Both the position numbers and the translations under genes were made by a program. This document shows positions 10,486 to 20,719 of a stretch of DNA of 64,000 nucleotides, piece after piece. The notes beneath the pieces were generated by a model, which worked only from the letters and a program-made list of their open reading frames with translations, did no database searches and was not told the origin of the DNA. The DNA comes from Providencia burhodogranariea DSM 19968 (lineage in GTDB: Bacteria; Pseudomonadota; Gammaproteobacteria; Enterobacterales; Enterobacteriaceae), in NCBI RefSeq assembly GCF_000314855.2, contig NZ_KB233226.1, positions 1 through 64,000 on the forward strand. Direction: 5' to 3'. How positions within the stretch are numbered: the first letter of the stretch is position 1; the number at the start of each line of letters is the position of its first letter.

Positions 10486-11703
10486 TTATGCTTTGTTTTG
10501 CTCTTTTAACGCACGGATACGCGAAGAAAGAGAGTACAAACGAATAAAGCCACCAGCATGGCTGTGATCATAAACGTCATCTTCACCGAAAGTTGCAAAC
10601 TCTTCAGAGTATAGGCTGTTGTCTGCTTTTTTCTGGATAGCGGTCACTTGACCTTTATACAGTTCCAGCACAACTTCACCTGTCACATCTTGCGCTAAAG
10701 ATTCTGCTGCGGCTTGCAGTGAATGACGCAAAGGTGCAAACCAACGTCCGTCATAGACGACATAAGACATCTCAAGACCTAACTGCTCACGCCATTTAAA
10801 GCTATCACGGTCAAGAACGAGTTGCTCCACGCCACGCAGTGCTGCCATCATGATGGTACCACCTGGGGTTTCGTAGCAGCCACGAGATTTCATACCCACT
10901 AAACGGTTTTCTACGATATCAATACGTCCTACACCATGTTTTGCACCCAATACGTTCAATGTATCAAGGCAACCTAATGGAGAGAGTGCGTTACCATTTA
11001 CAGAAACAACTTCACCATGTTTAACACCGACTGTGACTAGTTCAGCTTCATCTGGTGCATTTTTAGGATCAACCGTCCACACCCAACAATCTTGGTTTGC
11101 TGCATTCCATGTGCTTTCAAGTACCCCACCTTCGGTAGAGATGTGCCATGCGTTCTCATCACGGCTATAGATTTTTTCAAGGCTTGCCGTTGTTGGAATA
11201 TTACGCTCTTTCAGATAATCCAATAATGCTTCACGTGAACGTAAATCCCACTCACGCCATGGTGCAACCACTTTTAGTTGTGGAGCTAATGCAGTATAAG
11301 TGCTTTCGAAACGGACTTGGTCATTTCCTTTACCAGTTGCGCCATGAGCCACTGCATCTGCACCGACTTTCAGTGCAATTTCAACTTGCGCTTTAGCGAT
11401 AATAGGACGAGCCATTGATGTACCCAGTAGGTAGCTACCTTCATACAGAGCACCTGTTTTCAATACTGGGTAGATATAGTCTTTGATAAACTCTTCACGT
11501 AAATCAACGACATAACATTCAGATGCACCTGATTGTAGTGCTTTTTGCTCTACACCAACTAAATCTTCTCTGTCTTGGCCTACATCCGCGACAAATGCAA
11601 TCACTTCACAATCATCATAGTTTTCTTTCAACCATGGAATAATTGCTGATGTATCTAGACCACCTGAGTATGCTAATACAATTTTTTTAATGCCCTTTTT
11701 CAT
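10486..11703 (-). CDS. argG: argininosuccinate synthase ArgG (short, type I)
   Basis: Joins citrulline and aspartate with ATP to form argininosuccinate. The 405-residue protein starts [20 protein letters not shown], carrying the PP-loop ATP site SGGLDTS, and later has [15 protein letters not shown]. It belongs to the shorter class of about 400 residues common in many bacteria rather than the 447-residue ArgG of E. coli, and it is encoded inside the arg cluster between argB and argH. In E. coli argG lies elsewhere. This arrangement resembles the argECBGH order of vibrios and relatives. The 77-base gap to argB holds no strong terminator, so cotranscription is likely. Confidence 0.95.
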   Translation of the reverse strand: MKKGIKKIVLAYSGGLDTSAIIPWLKENYDDCEVIAFVADVGQDREDLVGVEQKALQSGASECYVVDLREEFIKDYIYPVLKTGALYEGSYLLGTSMARPIIAKAQVEIALKVGADAVAHGATGKGNDQVRFESTYTALAPQLKVVAPWREWDLRSREALLDYLKERNIPTTASLEKIYSRDENAWHISTEGGVLESTWNAANQDCWVWTVDPKNAPDEAELVTVGVKHGEVVSVNGNALSPLGCLDTLNVLGAKHGVGRIDIVENRLVGMKSRGCYETPGGTIMMAALRGVEQLVLDRDSFKWREQLGLEMSYVVYDGRWFAPLRHSLQAAAESLAQDVTGEVVLELYKGQVTAIQKKADNSLYSEEFATFGEDDVYDHSHAGGFIRLYSLSSRIRALKEQNKA

Positions 11704-11780
11704 AACTTACCTATCCCAATTCTGCTTAATTAATGAGTTCATTTGTACGGTGTCGGCACTGCCGACCAAGCGCATCATGA

Positions 11781-12557
11781 TTATGATGCTAAAATTCTAG
11801 TGCCTATCGCTGTGCCATTGAACAGCGCAGGTAATTGATCAGCATGACGCCAGCTTGCAATATCTACAGGACGCTGGAGTGTTGCAGCAGCGTCTAGCGC
11901 AGCATTGACTTTCACTATCATGCCATCGGTAATAATGCCCTGTTCAATCAGCTTTTGCGCTTTTACTGTTGTCATTTCGTCAATTTTTTGGCCTTTACCA
12001 TCAAGGATGCCGCTCACATCTGATAACAACACTAAATCTGCATTTAATACTTGTGCAATTGCAGTTGCTGCTTGGTCTGCATTCACATTCATCAATAAAC
12101 CATCTTCAGTGACGCCAATTGAACTAATGATAGGTAAATAACCCGCCCCAAGTAGAAGTTGCAATAATTTTGCGTCACCCGGCTTTGCATTTCCGACATG
12201 ACCAAGCTCGTCATTCAATTGAGTCACAACAGCACTTTGCCCATCACCTAATGATAATCCAACGGCTTGTAACTGGTATTTGGTCGCCCATGCCAATAAT
12301 GTTTTGTTAGCCGTTCCTGCTAGTGCACCCGTGATAATGTCTATTTGATCAGCAGGTGTCACACGAAGCCCCTGTTTTTTGACAACAGGTAATTGCAGTT
12401 TCTGCATTAATTCATCAACTAAACAGCCACCACCATGCACGATCACCAATGGTCTTTGATGAGACTGACGATAGGTCTGTAATGCCGTAAACAATCTTTC
12501 AAGCGCTTCTTCACTATCGAGTAACACACCACCCAATTTAATCACTAATGGTTGCAC
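11781..12557 (-). CDS. argB: acetylglutamate kinase ArgB
   Basis: Phosphorylates N-acetylglutamate, the second step of arginine synthesis. From the GTG at 12557 the protein has 258 residues, the same as E. coli, and begins [18 protein letters not shown]. An AAGGAT precedes this GTG at suitable distance. The frame is open back to a GTG at 12596 that touches the argC stop, and to an ATG at 12581; these add 13 or 8 residues with no counterpart in E. coli. Visible family motifs are [14 protein letters not shown], the acetylglutamate site, and [12 protein letters not shown]. It is the second gene of the operon. Confidence 0.93.
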   Translation of the reverse strand: MQPLVIKLGGVLLDSEEALERLFTALQTYRQSHQRPLVIVHGGGCLVDELMQKLQLPVVKKQGLRVTPADQIDIITGALAGTANKTLLAWATKYQLQAVGLSLGDGQSAVVTQLNDELGHVGNAKPGDAKLLQLLLGAGYLPIISSIGVTEDGLLMNVNADQAATAIAQVLNADLVLLSDVSGILDGKGQKIDEMTTVKAQKLIEQGIITDGMIVKVNAALDAAATLQRPVDIASWRHADQLPALFNGTAIGTRILAS

Positions 12558-12595
12558 GGGATTTATCCTTAATAAGTTCATTGACCATGATGGCA

Positions 12596-13600
12596 CTAAA
12601 GTAATGATTGTGTTTCGTTAAAATCGAAACGAATGTTCATGCACTGCACCGCTTGTGCAGCTGCGCCTTTTAATAAGTTATCTTCTGTACCGACCAAAAT
12701 CAGATGTTCGCCTTTTAATACAAAGCCGATATCACAAAATGGTGTGCCGACAACAGCTTTCAGCGCAGGGACGCCTTTATCATATAAACGCACTAATGGC
12801 TTATGTTGATAAGCATCTTTGAATGTTTGACGTATTTGCTCATCCGTTACACCTGACTTCACTTTACAGGTGATAGTTGCCAAGATCCCACGAGCAAAGT
12901 TACCTAAGTGTGGGGTAAAAATAACTTCTCTACCTAAATGAGTCGCGATTTCAGGCTGGTGGCGATGAGTGAAGATGCCATAAGGTTGTAAACTTACCTC
13001 GCAAAAACTGCTCGTCATTGATGCCTTACGACCTGCACCAGAAACACCACTGGTTGCATTAATCACGGGCCACATTTGCTCATCAAGCAAGTTTGCTTCA
13101 ATAAGTGGTTTAAGCGCCAATTGAGAAACAGTTGGGTAACACCCAGGTACTGCAATGAGCTGCGCTTGGCGAATTTTATCAGCCTGCCACTCAGCAAGAC
13201 CGTAAACCGCTTGATTTAGCCATTTAGTATTTGTATGTTCGAAGCCGTAATATTGTGGGTAGAAATCTGCTTCTTGAACACGATAAGCGCCAGAAAGATC
13301 GAATACGACACACCCAGCCTCTAGAAATTGAGGCGCGATGTCATGACTGACTTCATGTGCTGTCGCAAGAAAGACAACATCAATACCTTGTGCCGCAGCA
13401 GCAACATCCGTTAATGGTTGCACAGGAATATCGATAATTCCTTTATACTGGGGATGTAAATCGGAAAAGCTTTTGCCTGCATCAGCACTTTGTGCTGAAA
13501 CCATCAATCCCTGAAGGTTTATTTCAGGATGACGTTGCAAATAAGCTGCCAATTCTGCTCCAGTATAGCCACTGGCCCCGATAATGAGTGTGTTCAACAT
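12596..13600 (-). CDS. argC: N-acetyl-gamma-glutamyl-phosphate reductase ArgC
   Basis: NADPH-dependent reduction of acetylglutamyl phosphate to the semialdehyde, third step of arginine synthesis. The protein has 334 residues, identical in length to E. coli. The Rossmann nucleotide site is [16 protein letters not shown] at residues 6-21, the active-site Cys154 lies in VPGCYPT, and [10 protein letters not shown] follows. It is the first gene of argCBGH and diverges from argE across about 100 bases holding paired ARG boxes, so ArgR-arginine repression is expected in both directions. Confidence 0.96.
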   Translation of the reverse strand: MLNTLIIGASGYTGAELAAYLQRHPEINLQGLMVSAQSADAGKSFSDLHPQYKGIIDIPVQPLTDVAAAAQGIDVVFLATAHEVSHDIAPQFLEAGCVVFDLSGAYRVQEADFYPQYYGFEHTNTKWLNQAVYGLAEWQADKIRQAQLIAVPGCYPTVSQLALKPLIEANLLDEQMWPVINATSGVSGAGRKASMTSSFCEVSLQPYGIFTHRHQPEIATHLGREVIFTPHLGNFARGILATITCKVKSGVTDEQIRQTFKDAYQHKPLVRLYDKGVPALKAVVGTPFCDIGFVLKGEHLILVGTEDNLLKGAAAQAVQCMNIRFDFNETQSLL

Positions 13601-13638
13601 AAGCTTTCTACCTTGTACTCGTGACCTAAAAAGTTTAA

Positions 13639-13677
13639 TGTGTATTTTTATTCAAATAAAGTGCATGAATATTGATA
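13639..13677. promoter_or_regulatory. paired ARG boxes (ArgR operator) between argC and argE
   Basis: Two 18-bp boxes separated by exactly 3 bp. The first has core TGTATTTTTATTCA (13641-13654), one mismatch from TGAAT-N4-ATTCA. The second has core TGCATGAATATTGA (13662-13675), one mismatch in each half. The 21-bp repeat distance is the spacing bound by an ArgR hexamer, and the position between divergent argC and argE matches the E. coli operator. Confidence 0.88.
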
Positions 13678-13702
13678 CTATTAAGGATAAAGGCTGTCAA
13701 CA

Positions 13703-14857
13703 GTGAATATTAAATTACCTGCATTTATTGAGATTTATCGTCAATTAATTGCCACTCCATCGATTAGTGCGATAGATTCGCAACTCGATCAGAGTAATAA
13801 AGCATTAGTTGAGTTGCTTGGCGGATGGCTAGAAACACTTGGATTTACGGTAAATATTCAGCCCGTACCGGATACTCGTGATAAATACAACTTGTTAGCA
13901 TCGATCGGTGAAGGTAGCGGGGGTTTAATGCTCTGCGGTCATACCGATACTGTGCCATTTGATGAAGGGCGTTGGAGCAAAAATCCTTTCACACTCACCG
14001 AACACGATGGCAGGCTGTATGGTTTGGGGACTGCCGATATGAAAGGTTTCTTTGCCTTCATTGTTGATGCATTACGTGATATCGATACTCGCAAACTGAC
14101 CCGTCCACTGCATATACTCGCAACTGCGGATGAAGAAACCTCAATGGCTGGTGCGCGTTACTTTGCAGCAAGCACGCATTTACGCCCTGACTTTGCTATT
14201 ATCGGTGAGCCAACCTCATTACAGCCTATCCGTGCCCATAAAGGACATCTCTCGAATGCCATTCGTATTACTGGGCAGTCAGGGCACTCTAGTGACCCAT
14301 CACGAGGTGTTAATGCCATCGAATTGATGCATGAATCAATTTCACACTTAATGGTACTGCGTAATACATTAAAGGAACGTTATAACAACCCTGCCTTTAT
14401 GATCCCCTATCCTACAATGAATTTTGGTCATATTAATGGCGGTGATGCGGCTAACCGCATTTGCGGGTGTTGTGAGTTACATATGGATATTCGGCCACTT
14501 CCAGGGCTGACATTGCAAGATTTAGATGAGTTATTAAATGAAGCTCTCGAACCTGTTAGTGCGAAATGGCCGGGTCGCTTATCCATTGAATCAATGCACC
14601 CTCCGATTCCAGGATATGAATGCCCAACTGACCATAAAATGGTCGCGGTAATTGAACAGTTACTTGGGCAAAAAGCCGATACCGTAAACTACTGTACTGA
14701 AGCACCGTTTATTCAGGAACTCTGCCCGACGCTCGTATTGGGACCCGGCTCTATTGAACAGGCTCATCAGCCAGATGAATATATCGATATGAAATTTATT
14801 GAGCCAACTCGTGAGCTGATTAGTCAACTCATTGAGCATTTTTGTCTCACTGAATAA
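13703..14857 (+). CDS. argE: acetylornithine deacetylase ArgE
   Basis: Zinc hydrolase that removes acetyl from N-acetylornithine, the linear arginine pathway. It has 384 residues and aligns with E. coli ArgE throughout. M20 family metal ligands appear in [10 protein letters not shown] (His80, Asp82), GTADMKG and [10 protein letters not shown]. Translation probably starts at the GTG at 13703, preceded by AAGGATAAAGG at about 13683; the homologous N-terminus ([10 protein letters not shown]) supports this. It is divergent from argC over the ArgR operator and monocistronic by context. Confidence 0.95.
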   Translation: MNIKLPAFIEIYRQLIATPSISAIDSQLDQSNKALVELLGGWLETLGFTVNIQPVPDTRDKYNLLASIGEGSGGLMLCGHTDTVPFDEGRWSKNPFTLTEHDGRLYGLGTADMKGFFAFIVDALRDIDTRKLTRPLHILATADEETSMAGARYFAASTHLRPDFAIIGEPTSLQPIRAHKGHLSNAIRITGQSGHSSDPSRGVNAIELMHESISHLMVLRNTLKERYNNPAFMIPYPTMNFGHINGGDAANRICGCCELHMDIRPLPGLTLQDLDELLNEALEPVSAKWPGRLSIESMHPPIPGYECPTDHKMVAVIEQLLGQKADTVNYCTEAPFIQELCPTLVLGPGSIEQAHQPDEYIDMKFIEPTRELISQLIEHFCLTE

Positions 14858-14875
14858 AAATGCGCTTTGTGTAAG

Positions 14876-14952
14876 ATATAAATAGTTCGAGTTGCATCTT
14901 GGTGATAAGTAAATGAACACCATCAACAGGGATGCAACTTGAAATATCACCC
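14876..14952. repeat. short ERIC-derived element
   Basis: The two ERIC ends are present (AGTTCGAGTTGCATC and GATGCAACTTGAAATA) but the central part is missing, leaving about 77 bp with inverted arms. It occupies the first part of the 14858-15200 spacer after argE. The rest of that spacer is the metF promoter. Confidence 0.7.
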
Positions 14953-15072
14953 GCATATTAGATACACCTCCCTGTATAAATATCTTCTCTTCTTGAATAC
15001 CTATCACATATCTAAGTGAATTTTTCTCCTGTTACTCCTGAAGAACTCTCAATCGTTTATTTAATTTAAGTC

Positions 15073-15138
15073 TTGACTCTCTATAAATATTTAGTAATCT
15101 CTATTTAGACGTCTAAACGTATAGGCGTATATATGGAC
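15073..15138 (+). promoter_or_regulatory. metF promoter with tandem MetJ boxes
   Basis: A -35 TTGACT (15073-15078), a 16-base spacer and a -10 TAATCT (15095-15100). Immediately downstream are tandem 8-mers in register: AGACGTCT (15107-15114, a perfect met box), AAACGTAT, AGGCGTAT and ATATGGAC up to 15138. MetJ with S-adenosylmethionine binds such arrays cooperatively, so metF should be repressed when methionine/SAM is plentiful. Confidence 0.9.
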
Positions 15139-15182
15139 ATAGTAATATACCGATAAATCCATAGTCTTGTTAATAGATCTAA

Positions 15183-16085
<903 letters not shown>

Positions 16086-16108
16086 ATCACTATTGACGTA
16101 TCGAAACA

Positions 16109-16148
16109 AAACCCGCTATCACAAGATCTCAGTAAGGCGGGTTTATTT
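16109..16148 (+). terminator. metF terminator
   Basis: An 8-bp stem AAACCCGC (16109-16116) / GCGGGTTT (16137-16144) with a 20-base loop and a short T-rich tail, 24 bases after the metF stop. Confidence 0.65.
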
Positions 16149-16149
16149 G

Positions 16150-16833
16150 GTTAAATTATTATTTCCTTCCAGATATACTACTGCCACCGAATGCTCACCA
16201 TCCCCCCATTTAAACTGCCGTGACTCGGAGAAGAGAGTAATAAACCATCTTATTGCTCATTGTGACAGATTAATAATAGTTAACTTATGGAACGTGACAA
16301 TAATAAAGATTATACATCGCTAAAACTAGTCAGATATTGCTCCATCAATAAGCGATTGATACTGAAATATTATAATGAAATTTCCGTATACACGTTCAAT
16401 ATACTTAAAAATCACATTACAAAAAAATCAATTTAAATAGAATTCTATTGATGTAAAAAATCAATTTAAAGATCATGATATATTACAATATTCCTAATAA
16501 AGTTAATAACCAAACTTTAATTATCTTATTATGTCTATCACTATGTTACCAATGATAAACAGAAATACCTAATGTTAACCAACTGAAATAAAATTAATAT
16601 TAAAGTTAAAAGCCAAAAACATAACCAACTGAATTATAATAAAAATATCATCACATTGAAATTAAAAAACCCATTTAAAATATACCAAAATCGCACATAA
16701 ACACATCTAAATTAGACAATCAATTTAAAATTTAAATTATTTTTTGGTCAAATTTGATTGTATGGTTTATATTTAAAAGGAACTTTCATATTAACGCCGA
16801 TAATTAACACATCGTTATTAAGGACTTTAAGAT
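16150..16833. other. A/T-rich regulatory spacer upstream of gadB
   Basis: About 680 bases with no credible gene. From about 16340 onward it is strikingly A/T-rich, and short motifs recur: ATCAATTTAAA near 16428, 16460 and 16720, and TAACCAACTGAA at 16576-16587 and 16622-16633. Such A/T-rich leaders upstream of gad genes are typically H-NS-silenced and bound by several activators; that role is inference here. Confidence 0.6.
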
Positions 16834-18231
16834 ATGAGTAAGAATTCATTGACACCAAATTATAGTGAACTGGATGATGTTTACGCTTCACTCGACTTAT
16901 CTCAGTCATTACCAAAAACTCAATTTCCACAAAAAGAACGGGACCCACGTAATGTTTTTAGCGCTGTACGTGATGAATTAATGCTTGATGGTAATTCAAG
17001 GCAAAATTTAGCAACTTTTTGTCAAACTTGGGTTGATGAAGAAATTCGTGAATTAATGGATCTCTCTATCGATAAAAATATGATCGATAAAGATGAATAT
17101 CCACAAACAGCAGAGATCGAAAACCGCTGTGTGCATATGATTGCTGACCTTTGGCATTCACCCGATGCAGAAAACACTCTCGGCTGTTCAACTATTGGCT
17201 CATCAGAAGCAGCTATGTTAGGTGGATTAGCATTAAAATGGCAATGGCGCAAAAAACAAGCCGCTAAAGGCAAACCAACAGATAAACCAAATTTAATTTG
17301 CGGTCCTGTACAAGTCTGTTGGCATAAATTTGCTCGCTATTTTGATGTCGAATTACGCGAAATTCCACTTGAAGGCGATCGTCTCATCATGAGCCCAGAA
17401 GAAGTGCTTAAACGTGTTGATGAGAACACCATTGGGGTTGTCCCCACTCTTGGTGTGACATTCACTTGCCAATATGAACCCGTAAAAGCAGTCCATGAAG
17501 CTCTAGACAAACTCCAAAAAGAAACGGGGTTAGATATACCTATTCACGTTGATGGTGCTAGTGGTGGTTTTCTCGCACCATTCTGTGCTCCAGATTTAGA
17601 ATGGGACTTCAGTTTACCGCGCGTTAAATCTATCAACTCTTCAGGCCATAAATTTGGTTTGGCGCCACTTGGTGCAGGTTGGGTAATTTGGCGTGAAGCG
17701 AAAGATTTACCTGAAGAACTTATTTTCAATGTGAATTATTTAGGCGGCAATATGCCGACATTTGCCCTGAACTTTTCACGTCCTGGCGGCCAAATCATCG
17801 CGCAGTATTACAACTTCCTACGCCTTGGTCGTGAAGGCTATACAAAAATTCATAATTCTTGTTATGCAACCGCACAATACCTTGCGCGTGAAATCGAAAA
17901 ATTAGGTCCTTTTGAAATGCTCTTCGATGGCGATAGCCAAAAAGGTATCCCTGCCCTTGCATGGAAACTTAAAGATGGCGCCAAAAGTAATTATTCACTC
18001 TACGACATTGCGGATAAACTACGCAGTCGCGGTTGGCAAGTACCAGCTTACTCTATGCCAGCAAACCGTGAAGACTTGGTTGTACAGCGTATTCTTGTTC
18101 GCCATGGTGTCAGCTTAGATCTCGCGGCCTTATTGATTGAAGATTTCAAACGTACCTTAGCCTATTTCGATAAACATCCAGTCAGCAAACCACTATCTGA
18201 AGAAGAAGGTGGTGGTTTCAATCATAGCTAA
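16834..18231 (+). CDS. gadB: glutamate decarboxylase (acid resistance)
   Basis: PLP enzyme that converts glutamate to GABA and consumes a proton, raising cytoplasmic pH in acid. The 465-residue protein (E. coli GadB 466) has the PLP lysine at Lys273 in SSGHKFG, plus [28 protein letters not shown] and [25 protein letters not shown]. It ends FNHS; the penultimate histidine sits where E. coli GadB has His465, which caps the active site at neutral pH, so the same pH gating is plausible. The N-terminus differs from E. coli GadB. It is followed 105 bases later by the antiporter gadC. Confidence 0.94.
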   Translation: MSKNSLTPNYSELDDVYASLDLSQSLPKTQFPQKERDPRNVFSAVRDELMLDGNSRQNLATFCQTWVDEEIRELMDLSIDKNMIDKDEYPQTAEIENRCVHMIADLWHSPDAENTLGCSTIGSSEAAMLGGLALKWQWRKKQAAKGKPTDKPNLICGPVQVCWHKFARYFDVELREIPLEGDRLIMSPEEVLKRVDENTIGVVPTLGVTFTCQYEPVKAVHEALDKLQKETGLDIPIHVDGASGGFLAPFCAPDLEWDFSLPRVKSINSSGHKFGLAPLGAGWVIWREAKDLPEELIFNVNYLGGNMPTFALNFSRPGGQIIAQYYNFLRLGREGYTKIHNSCYATAQYLAREIEKLGPFEMLFDGDSQKGIPALAWKLKDGAKSNYSLYDIADKLRSRGWQVPAYSMPANREDLVVQRILVRHGVSLDLAALLIEDFKRTLAYFDKHPVSKPLSEEEGGGFNHS

Positions 18232-18336
18232 TTTTTTATATCAATAAATCAGTCAGAGGTATCGAAAACCTCTGGCTGGTCTATGTATCAGTATCATACT
18301 GATTAATTTAGCTAAACGTACTTCAGGAGAACGCGT

Positions 18337-19905
18337 ATGGCGACGACAGCAACGGCCCCAGCAGCTAAACAGCTGACCTTACTGGGCTTTTTTGCGATCA
18401 CTGCGTCCATGGTAATGGCGGTGTATGAATATCCGACATTCGCAACCTCGGGCTTCAGTTTAGTTTTCTTCTTATTACTAGGCGGTTTGTTATGGTTTAT
18501 TCCTGTTGCGCTCTGTGCTGCTGAAATGGCAACTGTAGAGGGCTGGGAAGAAGGTGGTGTTTTTGCTTGGGTATCCAATACATTAGGTGAACGTTGGGGA
18601 TTTGCTGCTATTTCATTTGGCTATCTACAAATTGCCGTCGGCTTTATCCCTATGCTCTATTTCGTATTAGGGGCGCTATCTTACATTCTGAATTGGCCAG
18701 AATTGAATACTGACCCAATTATTAAAACTATTGCTGCTTTAATTATTTTATGGGCTTTAGCATTTACCCAGTTTGGTGGTACAAAATATACCGCGACCAT
18801 TGCTAAAGTGGGCTTCTTTGCCGGTATCTTATTGCCTGCATTGATTCTTGCAGGATTAGCAATTAGCTATCTAGCGAGTGGTGCGCCACTGGCAATTGAA
18901 ATGAGTGCATCAACATTTTTTCCTGATTTTACACAGATTGGGACTCTTGTTGTCTTCGTGGCCTTTATATTGAGTTACATGGGTGTAGAAGCATCAGCAA
19001 CACACGTCAATGAAATGAAAAACCCGGGTAGAGATTACCCTGTGGCAATGTTTTTATTGATGATAGCCGCGATTTGTTTGAGTTCGATTGGTGGGTTATC
19101 TGTTGCATCTGTCATTCCAAATAGTGAAATAAACCTTTCTGCTGGTGTCGTTCAAACCTTCAATGTGTTAGTCCTACATTTCAATTCGACATTTGAGTGG
19201 GCAGTGCGCATTATTGCTGCATTACTGTTACTTGGTGTCCTAGCAGAGATTGCCTCTTGGATTGTCGGTCCTTCTCGAGGAATGTATGTTGCGGCACAAA
19301 AAGGCATACTCCCTAAAGCCTTTGCTAAAGTTAACAAAAACGGCGTACCTACCACACTAGTCATTTCTCAGTTATTGATTACGACTGTGGCAATCATTGT
19401 GCTAACAAATACGGGTGGTGGCGGTAATATGTCATTCCTTATCGCGTTAGCGCTGACTGTTGTCATTTATTTATGTAGCTATTTCATGTTGTTCTTAGGC
19501 TATATCCACTTAATTCGTAAACAACCTGAGAAAAAACGTGCTTTCAAAATTCCGGGTAGTAAAGGTTTCAAATTAGCGGTTGCTTCGGCAGGTTTGATTA
19601 TCTCTATTCTGGCATTTATTGTATCGTTTTTCCCACCAAGTTCTTTACCGAGTGGAGGAAGTGATGAGACTTATGTCACTCTGCTTGCGGTAAGTTTTAT
19701 CATTATTTTCTTACTGCCATTTGTTGTCTATGCATTCCATGATAAACGCGGTAAAACAACCAACGTATCATTGGTGCATATCAAAACACACAATGCTCCA
19801 GCTAATCACTTCTTTATTCATCCACGTGCGCGTTCGCCCTATCATCTTGTTCATGATGATAAACAAGCCGATACCGTAGCAGGTAAACACAAGACTGAAA
19901 AATAA
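18337..19905 (+). CDS. gadC: glutamate/GABA antiporter GadC
   Basis: Inner-membrane APC-family exchanger that brings in glutamate and exports GABA, completing the GAD acid-resistance cycle. The 522-residue protein (E. coli 511) has about 12 transmembrane segments, the N-terminal [23 protein letters not shown], and a hydrophilic C-terminal tail from about residue 470 rich in His, Lys and Asp, corresponding to the C-plug that blocks the channel at neutral pH. It is probably cotranscribed with gadB and ends at a strong terminator. Confidence 0.94.
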   Translation: MATTATAPAAKQLTLLGFFAITASMVMAVYEYPTFATSGFSLVFFLLLGGLLWFIPVALCAAEMATVEGWEEGGVFAWVSNTLGERWGFAAISFGYLQIAVGFIPMLYFVLGALSYILNWPELNTDPIIKTIAALIILWALAFTQFGGTKYTATIAKVGFFAGILLPALILAGLAISYLASGAPLAIEMSASTFFPDFTQIGTLVVFVAFILSYMGVEASATHVNEMKNPGRDYPVAMFLLMIAAICLSSIGGLSVASVIPNSEINLSAGVVQTFNVLVLHFNSTFEWAVRIIAALLLLGVLAEIASWIVGPSRGMYVAAQKGILPKAFAKVNKNGVPTTLVISQLLITTVAIIVLTNTGGGGNMSFLIALALTVVIYLCSYFMLFLGYIHLIRKQPEKKRAFKIPGSKGFKLAVASAGLIISILAFIVSFFPPSSLPSGGSDETYVTLLAVSFIIIFLLPFVVYAFHDKRGKTTNVSLVHIKTHNAPANHFFIHPRARSPYHLVHDDKQADTVAGKHKTEK

Positions 19906-19927
19906 CTCATTTAGTGTCTTAAGCAAT

Positions 19928-19958
19928 AAAGGCTGCCAAATTGGCAGCCTTTCTTTTT
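19928..19958 (+). terminator. gadC terminator
   Basis: Perfect 10-bp stem AAAGGCTGCC (19928-19937) / GGCAGCCTTT (19943-19952), a 5-base loop and a T-rich tail, 22 bases after the gadC stop. Confidence 0.92.
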
Positions 19959-20200
19959 ATCACCACGCCTCAAAATACATCCCATAAGTGACTGTCTACA
20001 TAGCTCTGAACAATCGATTTTGGCATGACTCAATTCTATTTTTTTAAACACAGCATTTTTTTGTAATCCCTGTGTTAAAAGCGAGCATAAACGGATGAAA
20101 ATAAATAAAAACAAACATGCTGATATGCTTTTGATTATGCACGCTTCTGACTGATTACGATGAGTTTGAGTCAGAGAGACCAGTAATATTGAGGGAGATC

Positions 20201-20508
20201 TGTCAACATAACACCGCGATTGATTGCAAACCAGATGAATGGCGCAAAATTATTGAGGTTAATTTAAAAGGCATTTTCTTTGTTGCCCGAGTATTCGCGT
20301 CAACTCAATTAGTCCTGGATATATCAGAACTGAGATGACCGCAACTGTGAGACAAGATTGGCAAGATGAGTGGATTAATATGATCCCATTCAAACGCATG
20401 GGAACGTCAGAAGAATTAGCAGGCGCAGTTATTTATTTACTATCTGATGCGGCAAGTTATACCTCAGGTGCTGATATCATCATTGATGGATGCTTCACTG
20501 TCGTCTAA
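20201..20508 (+). pseudogene. remnant of a short-chain dehydrogenase/reductase gene
   Basis: Two SDR segments are readable in different frames. The first (about 20201-20295) gives DCKPDEWRKIIEVNLKGIFF, the helix alphaE region. The second (20296-20505, then TAA) gives RVNSISPGYIRTEM followed by GTSEELAGAVIYLLSDAAS and SGADIIIDGC, the usual SDR C-terminus. The N-terminal NAD site is missing, and the stretch that should carry the Ser and Tyr-x-x-x-Lys catalytic residues is deleted at the junction with a frameshift. It cannot encode an active enzyme. Its original substrate cannot be told. It lies between gadC and ppc, outside the E. coli gene order, so it marks decayed accessory DNA. Confidence 0.85.
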
Positions 20509-20520
20509 TCCAGATAAATA

Positions 20521-20559
20521 AAAAATACGCCATGGTTAATTTAATACTGGCGTATTTTT
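20521..20559 (+). terminator. terminator after the SDR remnant
   Basis: A 12-bp perfect stem, AAAAATACGCCA (20521-20532) with TGGCGTATTTTT (20548-20559), 12 bases after the remnant's stop codon. It is A-rich on one side and T-rich on the other, so it could work in both directions. Confidence 0.8.
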
Positions 20560-20624
20560 ATTCGCTATTTTAGATGAGATAACAATCAAGACTCTCACAC
20601 TGAAATAGATATCTCATCAGAAAA

Positions 20625-20658
20625 AAATCCGCGATATTAAAATCAATATCGCGGATTT
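20625..20658 (-). terminator. ppc terminator
   Basis: Perfect 14-bp stem (20625-20638 with 20645-20658) and 6-base loop, followed by a T-run on the minus strand, about 60 bases after the ppc stop. Confidence 0.92.
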
Positions 20659-20719
20659 TCGTCTATCAAGAGGCCAGTTTCTCTTGGGTTAAGATTAGCC
20701 GGCCTTTGTTAAATACTTT

